Below are positions 26,240 to 35,827 of a DNA stretch of 46,067 nucleotides, piece after piece (the stretch's first letter is position 1; each line of letters begins with the position of its first letter). This DNA comes from Stenotrophomonas sp. UBA2302 (GTDB lineage: Bacteria > Pseudomonadota > Gammaproteobacteria > Xanthomonadales > Xanthomonadaceae), in assembly GCA_002345545.1 (NCBI GenBank), contig DDVW01000069.1:1-46067 (forward strand), written 5' to 3'. The position numbers and the translations under genes were made by a program. The notes below the pieces were generated by a model. That model was not told the origin of the DNA. It worked only from the letters and a program-made list of their open reading frames with translations, and searched no databases.

Positions 26240-27214
26240 TCAGGCCAAACGATCCAGCGCCTCGGCCAGCTCCGGTGCCAACGGCGCATTCAATAGATAA
26301 GGTGTCTTGCCACCATCCAGCGCGAATTCCAGCGACGCGGCATGCAGGAACAGGCGCTTGAGCCCGATCTGCTCACGAAAGCGCTTGTTGACGGCAGGAT
26401 CACCGTATTTGTCGTCACCGGCGACCGGGTGGCCGATATGCTGGGCATGCACGCGGATCTGGTGGGTACGCCCGGTTTCGATCCGCACCTCGCAATAGGA
26501 ATGGCCGCCGCGCCGCTCCAGCACCCGGAAATGGCTCAGCGACGGCTTGCCGATCGGATTGACCTGCACGTGCCGCTCGCCGCCCTGGCGCAGGCCGACA
26601 TGCAGCGGCGCATCCACGCTCATCACGCCATCAGGCATGCGCCCGGCCAGCAGGGTCAGATAGCGCTTTTGGATGCCGCCATGGTCTTCCCGCAGCAGCG
26701 CCTGCAGCTCGACCAGCGCCGAGCGCTTCTTGGCCAGGATCAGCAGGCCGGAGGTATCCCGGTCCAACCGGTGCACCAGCTCCAGGTTCAGGTTCGGCCG
26801 CAGCGCCCGCATGGTCTCGATCGCACCGTGGCTGATACCGCTGCCACCGTGGCTGGCGACCCCGGTCGGCTTGTTGATCACCAGCAACCGGGCGTCCTCG
26901 AAGACGATGGCCGCCTCCATCCGCTGCAGGAAACCGGCCGGCGGTGGCGCCTTGTCGCCGATCTCATTGAGATTGACCGGCGGTACGCGGACCTCATCGC
27001 CCGCCTCCAGCTTGCGTTCGGCCTTGGCGCGGCCCCCATTCACCCGCACCTGGCCGCTGCGCACCAGTTTGTAGACCAGGCTGCGCGGTGCGCCCTTGAG
27101 CTGGCCCAGCAGGAAGTTGTCCAGCCGCTGTCCGGCCCGGTCTTCAGGAACCTTGATCATGCGCACACTGGATTTGCCCGCAGGCGCTGTGGAGCGGTAT
27201 TCGGAGTCGGTCAT
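26240..27214 (-). CDS. rluC: 23S rRNA pseudouridine synthase RluC
   Basis: Makes pseudouridine at 23S rRNA positions 955, 2504 and 2580 (E. coli numbering). The 324-residue product has an S4 RNA-binding domain (about 25-85) and the RluA-family catalytic motif HRLDRDTSG with catalytic Asp151. The closing motif GRTHQIRVHAQHIGHPVAGDDKYGD is complete. The gene diverges from rne, the conserved gammaproteobacterial rluC/rne arrangement. Confidence 0.96.
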   Translation of the reverse strand: MTDSEYRSTAPAGKSSVRMIKVPEDRAGQRLDNFLLGQLKGAPRSLVYKLVRSGQVRVNGGRAKAERKLEAGDEVRVPPVNLNEIGDKAPPPAGFLQRMEAAIVFEDARLLVINKPTGVASHGGSGISHGAIETMRALRPNLNLELVHRLDRDTSGLLILAKKRSALVELQALLREDHGGIQKRYLTLLAGRMPDGVMSVDAPLHVGLRQGGERHVQVNPIGKPSLSHFRVLERRGGHSYCEVRIETGRTHQIRVHAQHIGHPVAGDDKYGDPAVNKRFREQIGLKRLFLHAASLEFALDGGKTPYLLNAPLAPELAEALDRLA

Positions 27215-27624
27215 GGGCCTATTATTCTGTTACACTCGGGCGGCGATATAAGGGATTGATTTCGTTGGAAGTTGGTCAGGGCCAGAAGCCCCGCTCCCGA
27301 CGAATCCGGCACAGTGCGCGGCCACCGCCCCCGGGGCGGCCATGTTAGCGGCTCGCCGGCGTTCCCGGCCATCGCCGGATGCCAAAAGCATCCGTGCTCG
27401 GCGAAACATATGTCCCGTGCGACGCCCCGGCCACGGCCGGATGCGGCCGCCGGCCCTGAAACACCTGAAACCCAAAAATAGAAGCGCTCCCGCGGCTTGC
27501 CGTGGTGTCGTAGCGCTGGAAACCCAAGTCGCCCTGTCCGCGCCTGCGCGAATGGGCGGCGACCCGTGTCCAGAGGCGAAACGCCATGGCGTTCCGCGCG
27601 GTAGCAGCGCGCGAGGAACGCACA
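27215..27624 (+). other. Long structured leader/intergenic region upstream of rne
   Basis: A 410-bp non-coding stretch between divergent rluC and rne. Visible structures are: a perfect 7-bp hairpin CGGATGC-CAAAA-GCATCCG (27376-27394); a two-part stem AGCGCT...AGCGCT (27483-27517) enclosing CCGCGGC/GCCGTGG; and a palindrome AACGCCATGGCGTT (27580-27593) just before the Shine-Dalgarno GAGGAA. In E. coli the rne leader is cut by RNase E itself to autoregulate synthesis. A similar role is an inference here. No clear -35/-10 pair could be fixed. Confidence 0.6.
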
Positions 27625-30600
27625 ATGAAGCGAATGCTGATCAATGCCACGCAGGCTGAAGAACTGCGCGTGGCCATCGTCGACGGGCAAAACCTGTACG
27701 ACATCGACATCGAACAGCCGTCCAAGGAACAGAAGAAGTCCAACATCTACAAGGGCCGCATCACCCGCCTAGAGCCATCGCTCGAGGCCGCCTTTGTCGA
27801 ATACGGCGGTGACCGCCACGGCTTCCTGCCGCTGAAGGAAATCTCCCGCGATTATTTCCAGTCCGGCGTCGACCACAACAAGGCCGGCATCAAGGAACTG
27901 CTGCGCGAAGGCCAGGAAATCGTCGTCCAGGTCGACAAGGAAGAACGTGGCAACAAGGGCGCCGCCCTGACCACCTTCATCTCGCTGGCCGGCCGCTACA
28001 TGGTGCTGATGCCGAACTCGCCGTCGGCCGGTGGCGTCTCGCGCCGCATCGAGGGCGAAGACCGCGCCGCGCTGAAGGAAGCGCTGGACAAGCTGAACAT
28101 CCCCGACGACATGGGCGTGATCATCCGCACCGCCGGCGTCGGCCGCGATGCCGAAGAGCTGCAGTGGGACCTGGACTACCTGCTGCAGGTGTGGCGCTCG
28201 ATCGCCGAAGCCGCGCTGACCAAGCCGGCGCCGTTCCTGGTCTACCAGGAGTCACGCCTGATCGTGCGTGCCCTGCGTGATTACCTGCGTTCGGACATCG
28301 GTGAAATCCTGGTCGATACCGAGGAACTGTACGAGACCGCGCGTGAGTTCATGCAGCAGGTGATGCCGCAGACGCTGCGCAAGCTCAAGCACTACAAGGA
28401 CGACATCCCGCTGTTCAACCGCTTCCAGATCGAATCGCAGATCGAGGCGATCTACGAGCGCAACGTGCGCCTGCCCTCGGGCGGTTCGATCGTGGTCGAC
28501 CAGACCGAAGCGCTGACCGCCGTGGACGTGAACTCGGCGCGCGCCACCAAGGGCAGCGACATCGAGGACACCGCGTTCCAGACCAATCTGGAAGCGGCCG
28601 AAGAAGTGGCCCGCCAGCTGCGCCTGCGCGACCTGGGCGGTCTGGTGGTCATCGACTTCATCGACATGTCCAGCAGCAAGCACCAGCGCGAAGTCGAGAA
28701 CCGCCTGCAGAACGCGCTGAAGTACGACCGTGCCCGCGTCCAGCTGGGCCGCATCTCGCGCTTCGGCCTGATGGAGATGAGCCGCCAGCGCCTGCGTCCG
28801 AGCCTGGGCGAATCCAGCCAGATCGTCTGCCCGCGCTGTGACGGCCAGGGCCGCATGCGCAGCGTCGAATCGCTGTCGCTGTCGATCATCCGCGTCGCCG
28901 AAGAGCATGCGATGAAGGAGAACACCGGGCAGGTGCTGGTCCAGGCGCCGGTGGAGATCGCCAACTTCCTGCTCAACGAGAAGCGCAGCGCACTGCGCGA
29001 AATCGAGAAGCGGCACGACGCCCCGATCGTCATCGTCGCCGACGAGCAGCTGCACACCCCGCACTACGAAGTCACCCGCCTGCGCGACAACGAGCTGGGC
29101 GAGGAAAGTGCACGGCCGAGCTACCAGCGTGGTACCCCGCGCAAGCTGCCGGTGCATGCGCTGACCAAGGCCCAGCTCAACATCCCGCCGGCTCCGGCGG
29201 TGACCCAGGTCAAGCACAGCCAGCCGGCACCGGTCCGCGAGATTCCGGAAGCGGCGCCGGCACCGGTCGCGACCCCGGTCGCCCCGGCGGCGGCAGGTGG
29301 CGTGATGGGCTGGCTCAAGCGGATCTTCGGCGGTGAAGCCGCTACGGCAACGCCGGCGGCACAGCCGCAGCGCCAGGAAGGTGGCCGCAACAACCGCAAT
29401 GACCGCAACCCGCGCCGCGAGGAGCGTCGCCAGAATGGCAACGGCCAGCCGCAGGCCCGCAACAACGGCAACCGTCGTGATGAACGCCGGGACGACCGTC
29501 GCGAGGAACGCCGCCAGAACGCAGCCAGCCCGCAGCCGCAGGCACAGGGCAATGCCCAGCCGGCCAAGCAGCCCAAGCAGCCGCGCAACAACGAGCAGCA
29601 GAAGCAGGGCCGCAACAACGAACAGCAGCCCAAGCAGCAGAAGCAGCCACGTCCACCGAAGCAGCATGAGGCTGAAAATCTCCCGGTAGCGTCCGCCGAG
29701 AAGCAGGCCCGTCAGCCGCTGGTCGAAGCCGCGCCGGCTGTACAGGCTCCTGTGGATACCCTGCCGGCAACTGTGGCAGCGGTAGCCATCGTCGCCGCCA
29801 GCGAGACCACGGCGACCCCGCTGGCGCCGCAGCAGGGCAAACCGCAGGTGGCCGAGGCTATCCAGCCACTGGTCGCTGACGAGGATCCGACCACCCGCAC
29901 CACCACCAATGAAGGTGATAGCGCAGCCAACCCGGCCGTTGCCGAGGATGGCGAAGGTACGGGCGATGGTGGCAGCCGTCGCCGTCGCGGGCGTCGCGGT
30001 GGCCGCCGCCGCCGTCGTGGTGGTAGCGACAACGCCGAGACAGGTGAAAACAGCGGGGCTGACGAGGAAATGCTCGGCAGCAACGAGGACGCTGCAGACG
30101 AAAGCGCTGCGGCGACCACGGCGGACATCACCCCGCCGCGCGGTGCGCAGCCGGAATTCGACTTCGACGATGAGCCCGGCGCAGCTCCGGCAATCGCCAG
30201 CGGACAGGTTCCGAAGCCGGTCGTGCCGGCAGCAGTCGCCACCGCTGTTGTCGCTACGGAAGCAATCGCCCCCTCCGCTCCGGTCGCCACCACGCTCCCG
30301 GCTGCAGAGGAAGCTCCGTCCTCGGAGAACAACAGCGCCGCTGCGGCCTCCCCGTCCGAACCTGCAGCCACGGCTGAACCCACCCCGGTTGCCGCTGCGG
30401 AAACGGCCACTCCGGCGATCGAAACCCGTACTGAGGCACCTGCCCCGGTTGTGGAGGATGTGCCTGCACAAACCCTCGCCGAAGTGCAGCCTGCTATCGC
30501 GCCGCAGACCGCACCGGCACCGGAAAACGGCCAGCTGTTCATCCCCGCACAGGACGCAGCGGTGGAGGCTGCCAGCAACGAGCCGGTGCCGGAAACTACC

Positions 30601-30714
30601 ACGGAAGTGGCGGCCAGCGCCGAGCCGCAGCCGGCAGAACAGACCGCAGCCGTTGCCGATTCCGCTGAAGACAAGGCGGAAAAAGAAGAAAGCCAGACCG
30701 CTCACGGCGCCTGA
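27625..30714 (+). CDS. rne: Ribonuclease E
   Basis: The main endoribonuclease and degradosome scaffold. The 1029-residue product starts [17 protein letters not shown] like the E. coli enzyme. The S1 domain follows, then the DNase I-like catalytic pair Asp301 (AVDVNSAR) and Asp344 (VIDFIDM) and the zinc link CPRC at 402-405. After residue 520 it is low-complexity. It keeps a short amphipathic helix (GWLKRIFGG, about 560-570) resembling the membrane-targeting segment. There are two Arg-rich RNA-binding tracts (about 588-640 and 783-800) and a long Ala/Pro/Glu/Thr tail. The GAGGAA before 27625 selects this start over the ATG at 27586. Confidence 0.97.
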   Translation: MKRMLINATQAEELRVAIVDGQNLYDIDIEQPSKEQKKSNIYKGRITRLEPSLEAAFVEYGGDRHGFLPLKEISRDYFQSGVDHNKAGIKELLREGQEIVVQVDKEERGNKGAALTTFISLAGRYMVLMPNSPSAGGVSRRIEGEDRAALKEALDKLNIPDDMGVIIRTAGVGRDAEELQWDLDYLLQVWRSIAEAALTKPAPFLVYQESRLIVRALRDYLRSDIGEILVDTEELYETAREFMQQVMPQTLRKLKHYKDDIPLFNRFQIESQIEAIYERNVRLPSGGSIVVDQTEALTAVDVNSARATKGSDIEDTAFQTNLEAAEEVARQLRLRDLGGLVVIDFIDMSSSKHQREVENRLQNALKYDRARVQLGRISRFGLMEMSRQRLRPSLGESSQIVCPRCDGQGRMRSVESLSLSIIRVAEEHAMKENTGQVLVQAPVEIANFLLNEKRSALREIEKRHDAPIVIVADEQLHTPHYEVTRLRDNELGEESARPSYQRGTPRKLPVHALTKAQLNIPPAPAVTQVKHSQPAPVREIPEAAPAPVATPVAPAAAGGVMGWLKRIFGGEAATATPAAQPQRQEGGRNNRNDRNPRREERRQNGNGQPQARNNGNRRDERRDDRREERRQNAASPQPQAQGNAQPAKQPKQPRNNEQQKQGRNNEQQPKQQKQPRPPKQHEAENLPVASAEKQARQPLVEAAPAVQAPVDTLPATVAAVAIVAASETTATPLAPQQGKPQVAEAIQPLVADEDPTTRTTTNEGDSAANPAVAEDGEGTGDGGSRRRRGRRGGRRRRRGGSDNAETGENSGADEEMLGSNEDAADESAAATTADITPPRGAQPEFDFDDEPGAAPAIASGQVPKPVVPAAVATAVVATEAIAPSAPVATTLPAAEEAPSSENNSAAAASPSEPAATAEPTPVAAAETATPAIETRTEAPAPVVEDVPAQTLAEVQPAIAPQTAPAPENGQLFIPAQDAAVEAASNEPVPETTTEVAASAEPQPAEQTAAVADSAEDKAEKEESQTAHGA

Positions 30715-30730
30715 CCTTCTCCTTCCTGGA

Positions 30731-30767
30731 AAACAGAAAAGCGGCCTTCAAGGCCGCTTTTCTGTTT
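30731..30767. terminator. Strong bidirectional terminator between rne and the gacA-like gene
   Basis: A perfect 17-bp inverted repeat with arms at 30731-30747 and 30751-30767 and a 3-nt TCA loop. The GC core is flanked by AAAACAG/CTGTTTT-type ends, so it works on both strands of convergent genes. Confidence 0.92.
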
Positions 30768-30817
30768 GGGCAGTCGCCTGCCAGCGCTCGACGAGTGTGG
30801 ATGCGATGTTGGCCGGA

Positions 30818-31462
30818 TCAGAGACTCTTCACCGGTTCAACCACCCCGTACTGTGTCGCCAAGCGGGCCAGAGCGATGCCATCGTGCACCATGAGCTTTT
30901 CGAAAAGACGCGCCTTGTGTGTGTTCACCGTCTTCGCACTCAGGCTCAGGCGACGCGCCACCTCTTCCTGGCGGTAGCCCTGGATCAGCAGCAGGGCGAC
31001 TTCCATCTCGCGGGGTGACAGCGCATCGAACGGCGACTCCGGGCCGATGGTCGCAAGCGCAAGATGCTGGGCCACGGTGCTGGCCAGATAGCGCTTGCCC
31101 TGCGCGACACTGTGGATCGCACGGATCAACTCCTGCGCATCCCCCGCCTTGCCGACATAGCCGGATGCGCCGGCCTCCATCAAGCGCTTGGGCATCGGCC
31201 CGTCTTCCAGTACCGAGACGATGATGACCCGGGTACCGTAATTGCCCTTGACGATACGCTCGGTGATTTCCAGCCCGCTCAAACCGGGCAGGTGCAGGTC
31301 GCACAGCACCACATGCGGCTTGAGCCTGCGGATCTCCGGCAGCGCCTGCTCACCGCTTTCGGCTTCGCCCACTACCGTGATATCGGCCTGCCCGGACAGG
31401 ATCATCTTGATACCTGTGCGGACCAGCGCGTGGTCGTCCACCAGAAAAACTTCGACGGTCAT
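30818..31462 (-). CDS. gacA: GacA/UvrY-like response regulator (NarL/FixJ type)
   Basis: A 214-residue two-component regulator. The receiver has the acidic pair Asp9/Asp10, phospho-acceptor Asp55 (VLCDLHLPG), Ser83 and Lys105. A LuxR-type helix-turn-helix lies at about 145-205 (LSPREMEVALLLIQGY, KTVNTHKARLFEKL). It aligns closely with GacA/UvrY throughout, including the SPFDALSPRE linker. GacA activates small RNAs that titrate CsrA/RsmA. Here the gene is not next to uvrC, its common neighbour elsewhere, and no sensor kinase is adjacent. Orthology to GacA is likely but not certain. Confidence 0.8.
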   Translation of the reverse strand: MTVEVFLVDDHALVRTGIKMILSGQADITVVGEAESGEQALPEIRRLKPHVVLCDLHLPGLSGLEITERIVKGNYGTRVIIVSVLEDGPMPKRLMEAGASGYVGKAGDAQELIRAIHSVAQGKRYLASTVAQHLALATIGPESPFDALSPREMEVALLLIQGYRQEEVARRLSLSAKTVNTHKARLFEKLMVHDGIALARLATQYGVVEPVKSL

Positions 31463-31520
31463 GGCAACACTCCCCGAAGACTAGCCAACAGGCTGGATCC
31501 ATCCATATCCCGTATACAAG

Positions 31521-31557
31521 AGGATGATCGATCTCCCTCCCCGATATCGATCATCCT
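31521..31557. promoter_or_regulatory. Perfect 12-bp dyad upstream of the gacA-like gene
   Basis: AGGATGATCGAT at 31521-31532 and its exact complement at 31546-31557, 13 bp apart and 59 bp before the start codon on the minus strand. There is no T run on either side, so it is more likely an operator or an RNA hairpin than a terminator. The rest of 31463-31720 shows nothing I can name. Confidence 0.45.
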
Positions 31558-31720
31558 GTTCAATCCGGCCATTATCGGCCAGGACGGGCATGACCACGAG
31601 CCGGCGCCGGAGTCGCTCAGGCATCGCCCATGGCGGCAGCGGGCCCACTATGCACAAGCACCCCCATTGCCAGCATAAGGATATGACCCGGCCGGAATAG
31701 GGAAATCCCTGATCCCGGCA

Positions 31721-32455
31721 TCATCCATCCGGCCCTGATCTGCGCCACCGGTACATCAGCAGATGCATTCCCAGCACCCACGCCAGCGCCGCGCACCAGC
31801 CGGCAAGGATGTCGGACGGGAAATGCACACCCAGATAGACCCGCGAGATCCCGACCAGCGCGACAAAAACGACGGCGAACAAAACAACCAGGTGCCGCCA
31901 GCGCGTGGGCCAGGCCAGCAGCACCAGCGTGAGCGCCAACGCCATCGCCCCCATCGCGTGTCCACTGGGAAAACTGAAAGTGCTTTCCGGTGCGATCGAT
32001 TCCCACAAATCCGGGCGGACACGCTGGAACAGCTGTTTGCTGCCCAGATTCAACAGGGCCGCACCGGCCAGGGCGGTTGCGGCAAAGGCGGCATCACGCC
32101 AGCGGCGGCGCCACAGCAATCCCGCCACCAGCAGCAGGTCGAGCGGGATCACGCCCCATTCGTAGCCGAACCTGGAAACCACCACGAAAAACCCATCCAG
32201 CGCCGGCGATGCACGTGCCTGCATCCACATCAGCAGCGCAGTGTCCACAGGCAGGGGCTTCCCCTCACCGATGGCATCGACCAGCACGATAAAAACCGTC
32301 AGCGGCAGCAACACGCCGGTGAACAGCACCGTCAACCAGCGTGCACTGCCGGTCCGCCAGCGGTGCGGACCGGCCACCTCACGATCGACCTCGGCCTCAG
32401 CGGCGAGCCTGTCGCCACCCTCCCCGCGCCTGCGGGCAGGAACCTCAGGCGCCAT
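31721..32455 (-). CDS. PAP2-family membrane phosphatase
   Basis: A 244-residue polytopic lipid phosphatase. The three PAP2 motifs are present: KQLFQRVRPDLW, FSFPSGHAMG, and SRVYLGVHFPSDILAGW, with catalytic His residues in motifs 2 and 3. About six membrane helices follow a polar, charged N-terminal tail of about 35 residues. Substrates in this family include undecaprenyl pyrophosphate (BacA-independent recycling), phosphatidylglycerophosphate and lipid A phosphates; sequence alone does not decide. It sits 77 bp downstream of ispG, an isoprenoid gene, which weakly favours a prenyl-phosphate substrate. Confidence 0.88.
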   Translation of the reverse strand: MAPEVPARRRGEGGDRLAAEAEVDREVAGPHRWRTGSARWLTVLFTGVLLPLTVFIVLVDAIGEGKPLPVDTALLMWMQARASPALDGFFVVVSRFGYEWGVIPLDLLLVAGLLWRRRWRDAAFAATALAGAALLNLGSKQLFQRVRPDLWESIAPESTFSFPSGHAMGAMALALTLVLLAWPTRWRHLVVLFAVVFVALVGISRVYLGVHFPSDILAGWCAALAWVLGMHLLMYRWRRSGPDG

Positions 32456-32532
32456 GCCGGTGTCCCGTGCGGCACGGCCGGCATGCCACCACCCGCGCCG
32501 GCCGCCGCATCAGGCGGGAATCGCCCCCTTCC

Positions 32533-33798
32533 TCAGTCCGCACTGCGCGCATATTTCGTATCGACGTATTCGTCGATCAGCGCGACAAATTCATGAGCGA
32601 TGTTTTCACCGCGCAGCGTCACCTTCTTCTCGCCATCGACGAACACCGGCGCCGCCGGCGCCTCACCGGTACCCGGCAGCGAGATGCCGATGTTGGCATG
32701 GCGCGACTCACCCGGGCCGTTGACGATGCAGCCCATCACCGCCAAGGTCATGTTCTCGGCGCCCGGATGGCTGACGCGCCACACCGGCATCTTCTCGCGC
32801 ACGTGGTTCTGCACCACCTTGGCCAGCTCCTGGAAGAACTCGGATGTGGTACGGCCGCAGCCCGGACAGGCGGTGACCATTGGTGTGAACGCACGCTGCC
32901 CGGTGGTCTGCAGCAGCTCCTGCGCGACGATGACTTCCTGCGTACGCGACTGCCCCGGCTCGGGCGTCAGCGAGATGCGGATGGTGTCGCCGATGCCTTC
33001 CTGCAACAGCACCGCCAGCGCCGCCGACGAGGCGACGATGCCCTTGCTGCCGATACCGGCTTCGGTCAGGCCCAGGTGCAAGGCGAAGTCGGAGCGGTTG
33101 GCGAGGTCACGGTAGACCGCGATCAGTTCCTGCACGCCGCTGACCTTGGCCGACAGAACGATACGGTCACGTGGCAAGCCAATCTCGACGGCAGTCTCGG
33201 CCGAGTCGATGGCCGAGCGGATCAGCGCCTCGCGCAGTACCCGCCCGGCATCCCACGGCTGCGCACGCTGGCTGTTCTCGTCCATCAGCTTCGCTGCCAG
33301 CGACTGGTCCAGCGAGCCCCAGTTGGCACCGATGCGCACCGGTTTGTTGTACCTGATGGCGAACTCGATCAGCTGCGCGAACTGGGTGTCCTTCTTCTTG
33401 CCGAAACCGACGTTGCCCGGATTGATGCGGTACTTGGCCAGCGCCTCGGCACACGCCGGTTCATTGCTCAGCAACTGGTGGCCGTTGTAGTGGAAATCAC
33501 CGATCAGCGGCACGTCGATCCCCATCATCGCAAGCTTCTCGACGATGCGCGGGATGGCCGCGGCCGACTCGGGATTGTTGACGGTCAGTCGCACCATCTC
33601 CGAACCGGCGCGCCACAGCTCGGCCACCTGCCTGACGCTGGCAGCGACATCGGCGGTATCGGTATTGGTCATCGACTGGACGACAACGGGATGGCCACCG
33701 CCCACTTTCACCCCGCCGATATCCACGGACTGGGTGATACGGCGGGGCCACGCGGTCGCGTCGGTGGGCGGAGTCGGTCGGGTCACGGCATCATGCAT
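32533..33798 (-). CDS. ispG: 4-hydroxy-3-methylbut-2-en-1-yl diphosphate synthase
   Basis: A 4Fe-4S enzyme of the MEP isoprenoid pathway that converts MEcPP to HMBPP. The 421-residue product has the N-terminal TIM-barrel start ([26 protein letters not shown]). The C-terminal cluster ligands are in ACPGCGRT and [11 protein letters not shown]. It is somewhat longer than E. coli IspG (372), as in many xanthomonads, through an insertion after the barrel. The start at 33798 keeps a short polar N-terminal extension ([20 protein letters not shown]). It diverges from the RegB-like kinase gene. Confidence 0.96.
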   Translation of the reverse strand: MHDAVTRPTPPTDATAWPRRITQSVDIGGVKVGGGHPVVVQSMTNTDTADVAASVRQVAELWRAGSEMVRLTVNNPESAAAIPRIVEKLAMMGIDVPLIGDFHYNGHQLLSNEPACAEALAKYRINPGNVGFGKKKDTQFAQLIEFAIRYNKPVRIGANWGSLDQSLAAKLMDENSQRAQPWDAGRVLREALIRSAIDSAETAVEIGLPRDRIVLSAKVSGVQELIAVYRDLANRSDFALHLGLTEAGIGSKGIVASSAALAVLLQEGIGDTIRISLTPEPGQSRTQEVIVAQELLQTTGQRAFTPMVTACPGCGRTTSEFFQELAKVVQNHVREKMPVWRVSHPGAENMTLAVMGCIVNGPGESRHANIGISLPGTGEAPAAPVFVDGEKKVTLRGENIAHEFVALIDEYVDTKYARSAD

Positions 33799-33878
33799 GC
33801 GGGCATTTTAGCGCGCCCCTCCAGCAGCGGGTATGAATCATGCTGGGCCTGACCCCGATGACACCCTACGATGGGCAC

Positions 33879-35108
33879 ATGAATTCCCCCGACACCTCGT
33901 TCCTGCGCACCCTGTGCAGCCTGCGCTGGCTGGCCACCGCCGGCCAGGCCACCACCATCCTCGTCGCCACCTGGCTGCTGGGACTGGAGTTGCCTCATGT
34001 GCCGCTGTGGGCCGGCGTATCCGTACTGGCGCTGTTCAACCTGTACGTACAGCTGCGCGTGCGCGACAGCGATCCGGCGCCGGTCACCGCCTTCGGCCAC
34101 ATCCTCGTCGATGTCACCGTGCTCACCTGGATGGTGGGATGGAGCGGTGGCATCGCCAACCCGTTCGGCTCACTGTTCCTGATCCTGATCGCATTGGCCG
34201 CACTGGCCCTGCCGCTGCGCTGGACCCATGCGGTGGCCGCCGCCTGCGTGGCCGGCTACGCCCTCAGCGCGGTGTTCGGCCTGCCACTGAAGGGCGGTCA
34301 TTTCGATTCGATGAGCCTGCACCTGTGGGGCGCGGCAGCCAATTTCCTGCTGTCCAGCGTCGTGGTGCTGGTGTTTTCCACCCGCCTGGCAGCCGCATTG
34401 CGCGAGCGCGAGAACCAGCTGGCGTTGCTGCGCGAACGCTTCGTGCGCAACGAGGGCATCGTCGCGCTGGCCACCCACGCCGCCTCGGTTGCGCATGAGC
34501 TCAACACCCCGCTGGCGACGATGACCCTGCTTACCGACGATATCGCCGAGCAGTGTGGCGGCGATCCGGAGATGCGCGACGATCTGGAAACCCTGCGCGA
34601 GCTGCTGGTCCAATGCCGTGAGCGGGTGCTGGCATTGGCCGCTCCCGCCGAAGGTGCGCGCCCTGGCCGCAAGCGTGCCTCGATCGGCCATGTGCTTGAA
34701 CAATGGCGACTGGTGCGGCCGACCATCAAGCTGCAACGTAACCCTGACGCACCGCTGCAACTGCAGCTGGATCCGGGCATCGGCCACCTGCTGCAGGTGC
34801 TGCTCAACAACGCCGCCGATGCCGGCGAGCACGCCGGGCGTCCGCAGGTGGCTCTGGACCTGCGGCTGCAGGATGGGCAGCTGTTTGGCGAGGTGCGCGA
34901 CTATGGCCCCGGCTTCAATGCCGGCGATGCCGCCCTGCCCGGCACCCTGTTCAACAGCGGCAAGGCCGGTGGCATGGGTGTCGGCCTTGCTCTCTCCCAT
35001 GCCACCATTGAGCGGCTGCATGGGGAACTGTGGATGCGCCCAGCCGAAGGCCAGGGCGCGCGTGTCGGCTTCCGCCTGCCGCTGGACAACTCCGGAACAA
35101 ATGCATGA
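33879..35108 (+). CDS. regB: RegB/PrrB-type redox-sensing histidine kinase
   Basis: A membrane sensor kinase that with RegA controls respiration and energy genes in response to redox state. The 409-residue product has six hydrophobic helices (about 25-170), the quinone-binding signature GGIANPF at 90-96, the phospho-acceptor His206 (VAHELNTPL) and an ATPase domain (NNAADAGE, GPGF, GGMGVGL). Cys246 in LLVQCRERV lies exactly 40 residues after His206, the same spacing as the redox-active Cys265 and His225 of Rhodobacter RegB. The ATG at 33879 is chosen because it gives the normal short cytoplasmic lead. The stop overlaps the regA start. Confidence 0.9.
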   Translation: MNSPDTSFLRTLCSLRWLATAGQATTILVATWLLGLELPHVPLWAGVSVLALFNLYVQLRVRDSDPAPVTAFGHILVDVTVLTWMVGWSGGIANPFGSLFLILIALAALALPLRWTHAVAAACVAGYALSAVFGLPLKGGHFDSMSLHLWGAAANFLLSSVVVLVFSTRLAAALRERENQLALLRERFVRNEGIVALATHAASVAHELNTPLATMTLLTDDIAEQCGGDPEMRDDLETLRELLVQCRERVLALAAPAEGARPGRKRASIGHVLEQWRLVRPTIKLQRNPDAPLQLQLDPGIGHLLQVLLNNAADAGEHAGRPQVALDLRLQDGQLFGEVRDYGPGFNAGDAALPGTLFNSGKAGGMGVGLALSHATIERLHGELWMRPAEGQGARVGFRLPLDNSGTNA

Positions 35109-35671
35109 ATGACCCTGTGACACACGGCCTGCTGGTCGACGATGACCCGCTGTACCTGCGCACCCTGCAACGCACGCTGGCCCGTCGCGGGATCGAGACG
35201 GTCACCGCCACCGACATCGACAGCGCACTGCAAGCGGCCACGGCAGCGCCTCCGGCCTTCGCGCTGATCGACCTCAAGCTCGGCAGCGAGTCCGGATTGA
35301 ACCTGATCCAGCCGCTGCGCGAGTTGCGTCAGGATATGCGCATCCTGCTGGTCACCGGCTACGCCTCCATCGCCACCGCGGTGGAAGCGATCAAGCTGGG
35401 CGCCGATGATTATCTGCCCAAGCCGGCAACGGTGCAGATGATCCTGCGCGCCCTCGGCGAGGACGACGAGGCCGGTGAAGAACCCGAAGAAGTGGAACCA
35501 CCGGACGCGATGACGCCGATCAGCCGCCTGCAGTGGGAGCACATCCAGCAGGCGCTGCATGAAACCGGCGGCAATGTTTCCGCTGCCGCGCGCCTGCTCG
35601 GCATGCATCGCCGCTCGCTGCAACGCAAGCTGCTCAAGCGGCCCAGCCCGGAGCGTGATCCCAATCGCTGA
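35105..35671 (+). CDS. regA: RegA/PrrA-type response regulator
   Basis: Partner of the upstream kinase: the ATG overlaps its stop by 4 bp (ATGA). The 188-residue product has a receiver with phospho-acceptor Asp56 (FALIDLKLG), Thr84 and Lys106. An acidic linker (about 119-134, Glu-rich, longer than the usual four-proline hinge) leads to the Fis-type helix-turn-helix ETGGNVSAAARLLGMHRRSLQRKL (two adjacent motifs, 153-176) that is diagnostic for RegA/PrrA/ActR. Confidence 0.92.
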   Translation: MNDPVTHGLLVDDDPLYLRTLQRTLARRGIETVTATDIDSALQAATAAPPAFALIDLKLGSESGLNLIQPLRELRQDMRILLVTGYASIATAVEAIKLGADDYLPKPATVQMILRALGEDDEAGEEPEEVEPPDAMTPISRLQWEHIQQALHETGGNVSAAARLLGMHRRSLQRKLLKRPSPERDPNR

Positions 35672-35778
35672 GCATTCACTGCAGCGCGCCAACCGCGAGG
35701 CAAAGAAAGCTGAAAGCCGGACGTGGCAATTCCTGCAGCCAGTCCACTGCGCTCCGGCACCGGGAATCGGCCAAAAAA

Positions 35779-35807
35779 GAAACGCCGCGCTACAGGCGCG
35801 GCGTTTC
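35779..35807 (-). terminator. Terminator of the panD-pgi transcript
   Basis: A 12-bp stem GAAACGCCGCGC/GCGCGGCGTTTC with a 5-nt loop, followed on the minus strand by TTTTTTGG. It lies 21 bp past the pgi stop. Confidence 0.9.
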
Positions 35808-35827
35808 CGTATTGCTGAAAACAACAA

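Noticed and set aside
28252..30705. An 817-residue open frame antisense to rne
   Set aside because: It mirrors the GC-rich codon pattern of rne, is very rich in Arg/Gly/Leu and has no recognisable domain; rne is certain on the other strand.
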